The notes under the pieces are model-generated. The model was not told the origin of the DNA and made no database searches. It saw only the letters and a program-made list of their open reading frames with translations. Below, one piece after another: positions 14,072-24,986 of a stretch of 64,000 nucleotides of DNA. The stretch lies in contig JAWUZG010000032.1 of the NCBI GenBank assembly GCA_036785705.1, positions 10,620,001-10,684,000 on the forward strand, read 5' to 3'. Source of the DNA: Acanthornis magna (taxonomy: Eukaryota > Chordata > Aves > Passeriformes > Acanthizidae). Numbering within the stretch: the first letter of the stretch is position 1; every line of letters begins with the position of its first letter. Position numbers and translations under genes: made by a program.

Positions 14072-14140
14072 AGACTCAAAGCTGATGTATCCACTCTAGC
14101 AGATTATATTTTGCCCTATGTTAGGAGACATCTGATGTAA
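14072..14140 (+). other. Possible coding end of a terminal exon (weak)
   Basis: A strong acceptor-like signal (CTGTCTTTTTTATACAG ending at 14071) is followed directly by 22 open codons and a TAA at 14138-14140. The peptide begins RLKADVSTLADYILPY and has a balanced, protein-like composition, but I recognise no family. No convincing donor follows, so if real it would be a last exon. Another terminal-exon-like signal with a near-identical acceptor lies 650 bases downstream. Such an acceptor plus a short open frame arises by chance in a window of this size, so this is a hint only. Confidence 0.15.
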
Positions 14141-14721
14141 ACTGATGTTTGGGTACTATATTGCTCAGATGGAATATCTGAGAAATAATCCAAAGTGCCT
14201 AGTTTAAATTTTCTCCATTCTTTACATAATCAAATCTGACAGTCATATGCCCAGGAAACATTCTTTCAAATGAGGAACAAGGCAAGATCTGTGAATGAAA
14301 TGTTAGCCCATTCTGAATAAATTCATTTTAAGGGGAAAATTTTGTTAGATAGGGTCATGTGAAAGAACTCCTTAGACTAATTTATGAAGCCTGAGGAAAA
14401 TTCACTTCTTTGTTTAGCCATAGTAATTGGCTTGTTGATAGTATTGTAACATTGCAGGTTTTAAAAAGAGCAATGGTTGTCACTGTTATTTGATGGGTCA
14501 TATAAAAGTGTTATTGGTGCCATATTTGTTGTACTTTGATTCCTATATTCTGATTTTCTCTGATTAGAAAGGAGGTAACTTGCATAGCACTTACAGATTT
14601 TTTTCTTTTCCTTACATGTATTGATGGGTATGCTGTAGTTCATCTTTTACTGCTGAGATAGGTCACCATATTACCTTTGAACACTTGCACTTCCTGAAGA
14701 ATTTTATTTTTTTTTATACAG

Positions 14722-14787
14722 AAAGAAAAACTAGCAGACCAGTTAAAATCTCAAAGGAGTATTCGCAGTGGGACAAGCAAAGATTGA
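14722..14787 (+). other. Possible coding end of a terminal exon (weak)
   Basis: A long pyrimidine tract ending TTTTTTTTATACAG (AG at 14720-14721) is followed by 21 open codons and a TGA at 14785-14787. The peptide is rich in charged and polar residues and contains LADQLKSQRS and ends SGTSKD, like the tail of a coiled-coil or cytoplasmic protein. The sequence after it is AT-rich and could be a 3' UTR. A possible poly(A) signal AATAAA lies near 15444. No upstream exon could be tied to it and the protein is not identified. It may be chance. Confidence 0.22.
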
Positions 14788-17640
14788 AGAGAGCAGGAAA
14801 TACATCTAATTAAATAGTGGTCAGGCTATTTTGGTGCTTCAGCAAATTAAATATGAGATGTATGGCATAAAGATTGCAGCTTATCCTTGAGGTTTTCATC
14901 AGAAATCACTCTTTCTGCTATTGATGAAAACAGATCTCGTTGTAAATCTGATTAATTTTTATTAACACCATGTATAATTCACTTTCCATCATGAATTCAT
15001 AGATTTATGCATTTGATAATGTGCTTTAGTGTTACCAGCTTTTAAGTAGTGTTGCTATACCTAAAGCTATTTTACTATTTATAACACCATTATAACACAA
15101 TGGTTCTATGGTGAAGTATTACTTAGGCTATTTATCTAATTACATATACATAAAAGGATGGAGCCATTAACATCCTGAGGTTATCAGGAAAAAAAAATTG
15201 AAAAAAAGTCCTTTAAAAACCTCCTGTACCAACTAATCGCAGTTTTTTAAACCTTTGAACTCATTTGAAGAAAAAAGCAAAATGCTAAGAAGGTAGAGGA
15301 AAAGATGGCCCACTGTCCTTTGCAGGGTCTTTGCCTAGGTCCAGTTTTGATTTATGTAGACTATAGAATATCAATGGCAACTGCTGTTTAAATGCTACAT
15401 GGGAACGTGTTGAACTGCTCAGAAGTGCATTTTGGAAAAATACAGAATAAAATATAGAATATTTTCAAGTCAGTACATATCTGCAAAAAATTCAAGAAGG
15501 ATTTCTGCACTTGGAGGGTAAAATGAATAATGCCATGTTAGATCCAAGAATGTGTGAGCACGAAAATCTTGAAAGGCAGAATGATTTCTTTTCATCTTGC
15601 TGGAAGTTGTTCCATTAGGATTATAAAACAGTAAGTAAAGTGTTCAGATTCTATTGTATCGCAGCCTTTGTACATATTCATTATTCTTTATATAAGCCTG
15701 TACAAAGAGGTGGAACTAAAGCAGATTTTCTTGCATTCTAGTTGCTGTGTTTCAGCAGCTGCACACTCATTTAGGAGTATTACCCTGGTAATGATTATTT
15801 TAATGAAATCACAGTCTAAATTGGTGGTATCATGGAGCAATCCAGGAACAGCCAAGTGATTTAGTACCAAATTAGCAGAGAGGGAAGAACTGAGAAGTAT
15901 GCGTGTGGGGTTCCTCAGATTTGTATGTTCTGCACAAATAATCAGACTGAAGTGAAAACAATACATAATCTTTCTCATCTGTCTTCTATGGTACTTTCTT
16001 TAGCAGGAGAATACTGAGTCCTAAAACATTTGAAGTGTGGGGGGAAATGGAACTTCAGTCTGCCGGCATCAAATTGGCTTGAAAACTAGCGAGACAGAGC
16101 AGGCAACCTTTTCAAACTGCTGAAAATGAGCAAAAAGGAGAATACATAATACCACTTTCAGCTGAAACATTTTCACTAGCTCAGTTGCTTTAGAATGTCT
16201 CTTCTAAAATAATTATGCTGAGACTTTGAATGAGTTCAGTCAACATTCACATTTTCTATCATAAAATTTGCTTTGGGAGTCTTCAGCATAAAGTAAGAAG
16301 TAAAAAATTTAAATGTCCACATAGATTGTTGTCCACACACAATTGTCCCATGTATGTGAGTAAATAATCAGCCAGGCTGTTCCTGAGGTATGTTACATGG
16401 CAGTGATAGTCAGCTAGATCCCACCTAATTTTACATAACTCAGAAGGCTAATTTAGGATTATGGACCATCTACTAATACTCTGTACATAATTTACCAAGT
16501 CAAATAGGAAGCTCCAGCAGACAATTCAGATCTTAGCAGACCTGAATTTCTTTGTGAGATTTCTCTTTGACAATTGTAGTGGAACATGCAGGGCAACCAT
16601 GCCCCCTAACCTGGGCACCCTGGTACCTGAAACTGGTTTACATTATTTTAGATCAATTTAGATTAATCTGGACTGGAATTTGTTCTCCTATGGACAAAGT
16701 CAAACTAGGCTTATTTAATGTGCCACTGTACACTTGCCACAGAGTTCATTGTTTGTGATAACTCTATTATCCTAGTATGTCTTTATCTGAAGGAATTATT
16801 AAATATTTGCCTTTTGCAAAAAATACTTCAAAAAAGATACACTATAACAGAGAAAGACTAATTCTGATGCAGTTGGAATCTTGGTTTTCCAGAGAAGGGT
16901 GTTTAGTAATATTTCTACTGCTTATTCAACAAGGGATAGCCTTAAGTAGGATTATACTGCAACATGTACTTGAAGCTACATCTACATTAGTCTAAAACCA
17001 AGAGCTGCCCAACCTTCATTTCTTGACAGGGGCAGAAATGTTACGGCATCAATGGGTCAATCAGCACCATGCCAAAGCAGAACTTGAGAGCTAGTCAAAA
17101 TTACTTCTGTGTTAAATATGTATCAATTTTTGCCTTAGATTTCCTGCTGCTGGAGTGAACTTAGAAAAGCAATAGGAAATTTTAGGGACAGATGTTCAAT
17201 CACTGTATTGTTCTGATAGTTCATCAACAATAACAGAAAGCAGATTCCTCACTTCTTTCACCATCTGAAGTAGATAATGGTTTCAGCAGGGTGGGTACAC
17301 TGCTTTTTGGTTCTGAGTAGCCTGATTCTTTTTTAGCATGGTCGTTTATTTATAAGCGGGGCAGAAGAGTGTGCGTTTATACCTGGAGAACACATGTTAG
17401 AAAAACTGTTCTTTTTTACTATCTATGCAAGTGGTGGAAGAACTCTGAATAGCATTTGCATCCATTTTTTCTGTCTGCTTGCACTGCTTTTTGTACCTTT
17501 TGTATTTCTTTTCCCAAGAGTTTATCTGTAAAGAGTAAAGGAACTAGTTTGTTATCCTCAAGTTAATTCTCTGACCTCTAGAGTTCCATACATCTTCTGT
17601 ATTTAGGATTTTGAGGTGCTCAGTGTCCAAAGCATGTGTG

Positions 17641-17663
17641 TCTAGCAGTACGTGACTGCTAGA
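17641..17663. repeat. Perfect 9-bp inverted repeat, 5-base loop
   Basis: TCTAGCAGT is followed after ACGTG by its exact reverse complement ACTGCTAGA. A transcript of either strand could form a short hairpin. There is no T run after it and the arms are too short for a microRNA precursor, so no function is assigned. Confidence 0.6.
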
Positions 17664-18541
17664 ACACTTGAGTCAAGGGAAAAAACTGAACAAACATTTT
17701 GGTATTAGGGATAGATAGGACTAGATATGATACGGGTAATCATAAACAATTTACAGATGCTACTTTGGAGCCTGGCTAAACTTTGGGTGGATATTTTTTT
17801 CTGGTTTCATTATCAGGATATTGTGATAACTGCCAGCTAAGGTCAGGGAGGAGGCAAAAAGTTTCTGGTGTTTCTTCACTTGAGCTTCATTTATAATTAT
17901 TCTGAGATGGAAAATTGGAAACCTTGACTAGAGTTCATCTGTGTGGAATCCTTAAATATAAATACAGATAAAAGCATAGGTCTCGAGAGTTATTAAGTAG
18001 TTACAGTACTTTTTGCAAATGCAGGTTCTGCCACTCAATCAATGTATTACAGAACTGTTTGAATTTAATCAGTACAATACAAACATTGCAATGTGACAGA
18101 TATTTTATTTCTGCCTAAGTGATTTTTGTTTGAGTGCTTGGCTGTTGGTAGGAAACAAAGAATTCCTCCAACCATAAATTCTTGTTATTATGAATAATGC
18201 CTTTCTTATATTTGGTGATTGATGAGTTCATTGATAGTTTGAAATAATGAGCTTCAGAGTAATGAGTAATGAACTTCTGAAAAAGTATAGAAGCAGTCTG
18301 GGGCTGGGTAAAAGCCTTGCTATGAAAAAGAATCCACCACTTTCTCCCTTACTACAAAGAGTTCTAAATGTGATATTCCAGTTGTTAAATTAATTTTAAC
18401 TATGACTCAATACTGAATATTTTAGAGTGGTCCTAAAGGTATAAAAAAGCATGAACGGATTGAGAAATGATCTGATAACCTGGAGTGTTTTAAAATGATG
18501 TTTGGATTAGATGCCAGTTTAGATGCTAAAGGCAACACCAG

Positions 18542-18564
18542 CTGAAAGAGCTGCTCTCTTTCAG
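18542..18564. repeat. Perfect 9-bp inverted repeat, 5-base loop
   Basis: CTGAAAGAG is followed after CTGCT by CTCTTTCAG, an exact reverse complement. The pairing does not extend beyond nine bases on either side. No function is assigned. Confidence 0.6.
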
Positions 18565-20805
18565 ATTGCCATGTCTTACTAGGGGGTTATAAGCAAGGGT
18601 CTGCAAATCTCATGCAGTTCAATTCACCAAAGAAGCACTCATTGTAATTTTTTTCCCCCAGAGCTGGAAATGAGTTTCCATTCATTTCACAGTTTCAAAG
18701 ATGCTAAAGCTGGACACTGGGTCATGAAAATCTTTCATAATTCAGGCAATAGACACATGACCTCATATCATTACTAAGCCTCATAATTCATGATAGAAAT
18801 AGAACCCTCCTTTGTCCATTTACTCAGTCCTATCTTTCTTCAACCTTCCTGAGAGAAGAACTTTAACATAATTTCCAGTTTTCCTCCTCTCTTCAGCTTT
18901 CAGCCTTATGATCTTATTACGCCTTTGTCTCTGAAAAACTGACTGGTGTCAGAGGTTACAGGTTAATTTTGTAACAGATCTCTAAACCTGTTTTTGATAA
19001 GCTCTTCAGTATGAACTTACAATAAAGATGGATGATGTAACCTGTCTTTTCCAGTCTTTAAGTTACTAGTGAGATGTTAACCTTCTCTGAGGTCATCCAT
19101 CTTAAATGAATAAAAAGTAGAAAGTTGCATTCAGCCTTTCAGCAGGAAACATAAAGATGGATTCAGAAGAACTGAATCAATGAACTGGTCATTGGTGACC
19201 CCAAACACTGCATTACCCAAGCACCCGGACTCAGAAATGAGGTGCACATCCATTTATGATGACATGTTTGTGTACATCATCTGATGAAAACCACAGGGAA
19301 AAAACCAGTTCCTGCAAGATCAGACTGATTAGACTGTAATTTGTTACTGAGACGGACAGTTAACTCCTCAATATGCTTGTGGTGGTTGTACAACAACTTT
19401 TTTTGCAGTTACACTGTTGTGAGTTCCTTGAGCGGCATATAGGCTAATACATGTAATCTTAATGAATCAATATAGCTCTTTCTGTCAACTGAGCACATAC
19501 ATTTATTAGCTTAATACGTAATATAGTTGTCCAGGTGTAATTTCAGTGCAATTATTCTAAGTAATATTTCCTTATTTCCATACTAGATTTATTGAAGTCT
19601 GTATCAGTCATCCACTCAGGCTTGGAGAGAAAGGTATGTGACCTTAAGAGCCCTTCAAGCCCAATTACCTTTGTCAGTTTTTCTGTCCTCTCTGTTTCAC
19701 CCCCAGTTCCATGGAGCTTGCCCAGTTTTTCAGGGTTTATTAAAAATAAATATGAATAGCCAGAGGAACGTTTTTTCAGGCCACAAATTTAAGTGGATAT
19801 TTCAGTTACTTAATTCAAGCATCTGAGAGGATGGGCCCTCTGCTAAATGTATGAAAAATGTATGTTTTTGGGAATGCTTTGGTTACCCATTTAAACTCTC
19901 TGCCCTGGATAAGCATAAGGACAAAGGCAAGAGCTGCTCCACAGGGAGTGGAAGTTCATCTTGTCCTTACAACTCCAGAGGCCAGAGTGTGTGGGAGGCA
20001 CCTGCATCACACCCTTCTCTGTACCTTGGGTGAACTTAGAATAATATAAATAATTATTGTAAGAAATAATAATATCAATAATATATAACTCATTAATATA
20101 GCTGACTATGCTGCTGAAATAGCAAAAAAAAATAGGGTTTAGAAAGTCTAAGAATAGTCAGGAGGAGAGAAGGGGCTAACAAAGGAAGTGAATGATTTTT
20201 GTTAATGAATGACATACAGTCTTTTTTAGGTCTTAAAATAACATCTAACTTTTAAAAAGGAACAGAAAAGAAATACTATTTATCCCAAATCAGAGTGAAC
20301 TTGTTTTCCTATACCCAGCACTTCAGCTTGCCCTTCAGTGCTGCAGTAGGTCACACAGATTTTTCACAGACTAAGGAACAAAGCCACCTTCAGAGCAGCT
20401 TCATTTTCTGTAAGGCCTTTGAAAACTCAAGCACTACACAGCAAAGCATTTTATACTGATTAATGCAGAAACAGAAACAACTGAACTGTCCTTGTGTGCT
20501 GAGGCTGGTTGTATGCTGACCCCGAAGAAGAGGACTGAGTCAGGCATAATCATAGCACAGCAACAACAGAGTGGGGAAATGTGGCTCACAAGCCACTCTG
20601 ATCAAAGAGGTAGTGAAACTATATATGGTTTAGGGATAATGAGATAACGTTTAGGATGAATGAGACACAGACCCTTAAAAAGTTATCTGGAAAATGTGTG
20701 TATTTACACAAAGTCCAAATTATGTTGTCAAAACCAAATTAAGAACATACAAACTTCCATGGACTCAAGTTACTGTCTTCAAGGAACAAGAGGAAAGCAT
20801 CCAAG

Positions 20806-21183
20806 TGTATTGGGTTTGCATGGCCTGGTTTTTGGTCGTGGGGTGGCACAGGGGTGGCTTCTCTGAGAAGCTGCTGGAAACTTCCACCATGTCTGGCAGA
20901 GCCAATCCCTGGTGGCTCTAAAGATGGACATGCCACTGGCCAAGGCTGGGGCAATCAGGAGTGGTGATAACACCTCTGAGACAATATACTAAAGAAAAAA
21001 TCTTGTGGTGTAGTTTTAATTGGGACCAGAGAAGAGTGGGGTGAGAACATGTGAGAGGAACAGCTCTGCAGACACCAAGGTCGGTGGAGAAGGAGGGGCA
21101 GGAGGTGCTCCAGGTGCTGGAGCTGAGTGAGTGAGCAGCTTTTGTGGGTGCCTGGCAGCTGGCCAGAGCCACCCCATGACACA
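20806..21183 (+). mobile_element. LTR-like block, probable solo LTR of a bird endogenous retrovirus (ERVL-like)
   Basis: The block starts TGTATTGGGTTTGCATGG and continues through a GC-richer stretch with GGTGGCTTCTCTGAGAAGC, GAGCCAATCC and AACAGCTCTGCAGACACC, ending near CCCATGACACA. From memory this layout matches a dispersed LTR very common in neoavian genomes, starting TG and ending CA. The class (ERVL-like) and the exact right end are recalled, not tested. The block stands out from its AT-rich surroundings by base composition. No gag, pol or env remnant was seen on either side, so it would be a solitary LTR. No clear target-site duplication was found: the bases before and after do not match. 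Confidence 0.6.
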
Positions 21184-21630
21184 CGGTCACTGACCAAAGT
21201 AATTGTGCTAGCAGGTGGAAGTGACCGAAAATTTCCATTTCCTCACTAACCCTTAAACCTCCACAACTTTCAGGAAACCTGTTTCCCTAACGCTTCAAAA
21301 TTGCTTCTAAAGTCCTGCATCAAATGGCATCAGATTCTATCCACTGGAGTGGAGAGCCCATAATGTTGCCAATGATGTAACTTACATTAGAGGAAGATGT
21401 GGTGAACCTTGAAAGTCATCAAGAAGTGGAGAGTGCTTTTTACCTTTTATTTTCTTGCTGTGATTCCTCACCCTTTCGAATGAGAAATGTTCCTTCTGGT
21501 TTGTGTGGATGCAGTTTCTAGGTGTTCCTACCATGCTGTTATTCACAATATGGAGCTCCACAAGAGTCTCTGTTTCACTGCACCCAATCTATGAATCTCA
21601 AAATGAAAACTGTGTGCTTTAACCTCTGCT
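21184..21630. other. Unassigned sequence between LTR-like block and CR1 fragment
   Basis: About 450 bases with no recognised gene or repeat. The last part, near 21600-21630, may belong to the decayed 3' UTR of the antisense CR1 that follows, since in that orientation the element's 3' end lies to the left. Confidence 0.5.
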
Positions 21631-21800
21631 TCTCTAGCAATGATGAGGCTCAAAGCCCCATCCAACCTGGCCTCAAACACTTCCAGGGATGGGACATCCA
21701 CAGCTTCTCTGGGCAACCTGTTCCACTGCCTCACCACCCTTACAGTAAAGAAATTCTTCTCATTATCTAGTCTAAACATAATCTCTTTCCATTTACTTCT
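21631..21800 (-). mobile_element. CR1 LINE fragment, antisense, C-terminal coding piece
   Basis: Read on the minus strand this gives the well-known C-terminal motif of the CR1 polyprotein: NEKNFFTVRVVRQWNRLPRE, then VDVPSLEVFEARLDGALS. On the plus strand it shows CCATCCAACCTGG, GGGATGGGACATCC and CTCTGGGCAACCTGTTCC. About 50 codons are still in frame. Neither the terminal octamers nor the upstream reverse transcriptase is recognisable, so this is an internal scrap. Both edges are approximate. Confidence 0.9.
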
Positions 21801-21892
21801 CCTGCTTTACTTCTCCTCCACTTATCAGGTGAAATATTTTTAATCAAAATTTTCAGCTATTTTTGCAGCATTGCTGGCAAGACACTTTCCAG

Positions 21893-21976
21893 TTTTTTTT
21901 TTTGGGGGGGGGGGGTTTGTTGTTTGTTTGGGGGGTTTATGGCTTTTTTGTTTGTTTGCTTGTTTTTTAGTAAAAA
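21893..21976. repeat. T11/G12 homopolymer junction and T/G-rich low-complexity tract
   Basis: Eleven T (21893-21903) are followed by twelve G (21904-21915), then by TTTG-rich sequence with a further G run and T runs to about 21976. It is simple sequence, prone to length errors in sequencing and assembly. The G run could support G-quadruplex or slipped structures. Confidence 0.9.
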
Positions 21977-24859
21977 ACCACAATTTCAGTCTTCTGAAAT
22001 TGTCATTTTATTACAGATGTTATTAAAACAGAACATCTGCATGTTACAGTTACTGGGTTTTTTGAATTCGTGTCCAGACTAGAAGATGCATATCCAGTGT
22101 GAATATTTTCTAACATTTATCCTAAAATATAAATGTGAGCAGAGTTCATTGTAAAGTTCTGCTGTATGAATGTATTCTCTAACAGAGCCATTACAGAAAC
22201 TAAATCATGCCTATTCTGTTTTGGATAAGCATTATGTACTTATGGATAACTCAGCAGAAACTGGCATCTGTGTTACTCTGAGAAAGGAATGTAGGCCAAT
22301 AAATAAATATAAAATCGGGTCATTACATTTGTTAGGAATACAGAGGTGTCTCTCTTTCGAAAACAGGCTATTTGCTACTGCATCAACTTTACTATGGATA
22401 TCAAAAGGAGTAATCCACAAGAACCGTGCTTGAAAAATGTATTTACTTTTTTCTTTCTGGGTCCTCCGCTCTTCAGTGATGTAGAATTTTGTGTATTACT
22501 GGCTATTCATAGTTCAGTGAAACTGAGTGAGAAATAACTCCAATTAATACAAAAATCCTCACATTTTTCATTAAACCTTTTTTTTTTTCAGTTGAGTTTG
22601 TTCCAAAACTCAAATTTTAGTTCTGTAATAAATTCACAAAAGGCACATTTTGAAGTATAATCAATTGGGGAGGAGAAAAAAAAATCCGAAACAAACCTCC
22701 ATTTGTTTTAAATACACTTTGGAGTGAAGAGGTCATTCAGCTGTAGCTATTAAATGAAATCTGTGTCTGTGTTTAATTTAGTTCCACTGGCATTTATCAA
22801 GTACTTGATATAGTTGTACAGCATCTAACTTTGTACTTGGGAAACACCAAGTCTACTTGAAATAATTAAAGTCTATTTAAGACTGGGATTTTGTGATACA
22901 GTTTGATAGGGAGGAATATATTAGAGTACATTCATTAGAAGATGAGTTAAGTTATATTGGTAAATGAACCAGAAAAAGCATTTTTGCACATGATGTGAGT
23001 GGATGTTTCTTATGAATCTATAATGTAGATGGCTGTTCTGCAGCCAGATGAATCAAATATATCCCTCAACAGCTGGTGATTCGACATAAAAATCCATTAA
23101 GAACTAATTTTTTTGTCTATCACAGACAGTTTTTGTTTAATATGAAAACACCTTACTTGATGAAGTTACTCTTCAATTCACTATCCTTGTCAAGATGAAA
23201 ATAAAAATTTGATGTGAGAATTAAAATGATGCACTTTTTGGGATATTTAAATCCACAAAAAATAGTCCAAGCTTCTGACAATAACTAAATTCTTACTTGT
23301 TTTCCTTGAAGACTTGATTTGTGTAAATTATTTTTAACTTCTTTTATTGTGGTGATTGTGCCCCCATGGAAACAATTTATGATTTTGTGTTGAATCCTCA
23401 AATAGGTTTGGCTGAAATATCTTCGGAAAGAGTAGACACCTTAGAAAAGATGAATCATGCTGTTTCAGTGGTTCAATAAATGTTTCAGCTTTTCATTTTG
23501 AAAGAATGTTTTGAAACCAAATGAAATTTTAAAGGCTTTTAGAAATTATTGAGTTAACCAAAGAATAGAGTGAATAATTTTATTGACTGAAAATAGGATA
23601 AATAATGTTGGTGTTTTCCCATTTAATTTCATATTGGAATTTCCATTTGGAGTCAACTAGAGCTGCTTTATCCTTGTCTTGCTTTGGTTTGGCTGCCTGT
23701 ATAAGCCCATTATTCACGTACCGCTGGGTTGTTGAGTCTTATCACCAGTTCCTGACATATGATCATTGAAGCTTTCTTGTTTATAAACTCCATCTTGAAA
23801 ATTGCTTGGGTTTTTTACACTTCTTATTCCCACTGAGTGTTTTCAACTATATTTAGAAATTTCATTTTCAGCTTTAATTTTCATAGGTAGTTTATGACCA
23901 TACAGTTTGTACAATATGTGATAGCATTGAATACTGCTTAAATATCTCTGCTGCATGGTTATCTCACTCATGTTAAAAAAAAAATAAAATAAACCTGAAA
24001 AAACTTCCAGCTGTTGCTTTGATGGGCCAAACAAGCTAAGCTCTTTCAGTTTCATCTTACAGTGAATCCACTTCCACAACTTGTTCATTTAGTTGGGTTT
24101 TCTTGCTTCAGATTAATTTCTCTTTCTTGAACGGTGGCCAAAGCAGTACATGGCATACAGGATGTCGTTTCCAGACAGTGCTGCTAATAATGCCCTGTCT
24201 ATACTGGAAATATTGCATCTATTAAAACACAAGGTCATATTTAACATTTTTTCCACAGCAACCTGACACTGATGGTTTTTAGCCATTCTTGACCCTCCCA
24301 TATGCCTCTTTTTTGTCCTCTTCTATTTCAGTTGAATAGCCTCAGCTTAAAGCCAAAATTATTAATAGGATGTAGTCTTCTAGAACTTGTAGCTAGCTCT
24401 TGCTCAAGGGCTGGATACTTCTGCATTGGTACTGCCATGTGTCCTTTCTTTGGGAAATTACTACTTCTAAAACTCAAAAAAAACCACTGGATTTGCTGCT
24501 TTCACCTAATTCCAGACAAAATTCCCATCTCCATTATTTTCTTCATGTACGTTCCTCCCAGATGTGTTCTGGATACTTGCAAAATTCTGAAATCCTTTGC
24601 TCCATCTCACACTCCCCCTCCTCCCTTTCCAAAGCGAGATGTAATTTCACCACCTTGTCGACATGACTGGTGTATATGCAACCATATATTCATTTCAGGT
24701 TCCACTTCTCTCAGCTTTTTTATAAAGGTTGCCAAAAGGCCTTAGCTCTACCACAATGGGGGGTGTCAAGCTTTGCAATGCCTTCCAGTTCAGATGTCAT
24801 AGTTTATGGGTATATTTATAATTTACTACTAGTCATGCTATCTTTTACCTTCTGTTCCT
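21977..24859. other. Unassigned AT-rich noncoding DNA
   Basis: No gene or repeat was recognised. The longest open frame is 147 codons on the plus strand at 24302-24745. Its product is rich in Leu, Ser, Pro and Cys with no recognisable domain, and no family resemblance was seen. It ends about 115 bases before the A/C tract. Confidence 0.55.
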
Positions 24860-24986
24860 AAAAAAAAAAAAAAAAAAAACCCAAAAAAAAAAAAACCCCA
24901 AAAAAAAAAAAAAAAACCCAAAAAAACCAAAAAAAAAACAAAAAAAACCAAAAAAACAAAACCAAAAAAACCACCAAAAAACCAAA
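24860..24986. repeat. A-rich tract with regular C clusters
   Basis: About 127 bases made only of A and C on the plus strand (T and G on the other): runs of A split by CCC, CCCC and then CC pairs. The first A run is 19 bases. The order from CCC/CCCC clusters to CC pairs suggests stepwise growth of a simple repeat. It may have begun as a poly(A) tail, but no retrocopy could be identified upstream. The long phenylalanine- and glycine-rich frame on the other strand is an artefact of this composition. Confidence 0.92.

Larger units (their letters stand above)
14788..20805. other. Unassigned AT-rich noncoding DNA
   Basis: No gene or known repeat was recognised. The first part could be the 3' UTR of the exon-like signal just upstream. 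Two perfect 9-base inverted repeats with 5-base loops lie at 17641-17663 and 18542-18564. The open frames, up to 96 codons, have no recognisable domains. Confidence 0.55.

Noticed and set aside
24302..24745. 147-codon open frame on the plus strand
   Set aside because: It resembles no protein family and has no recognisable promoter or exon context. Kept only as a possible retrocopy question next to the A/C tract.
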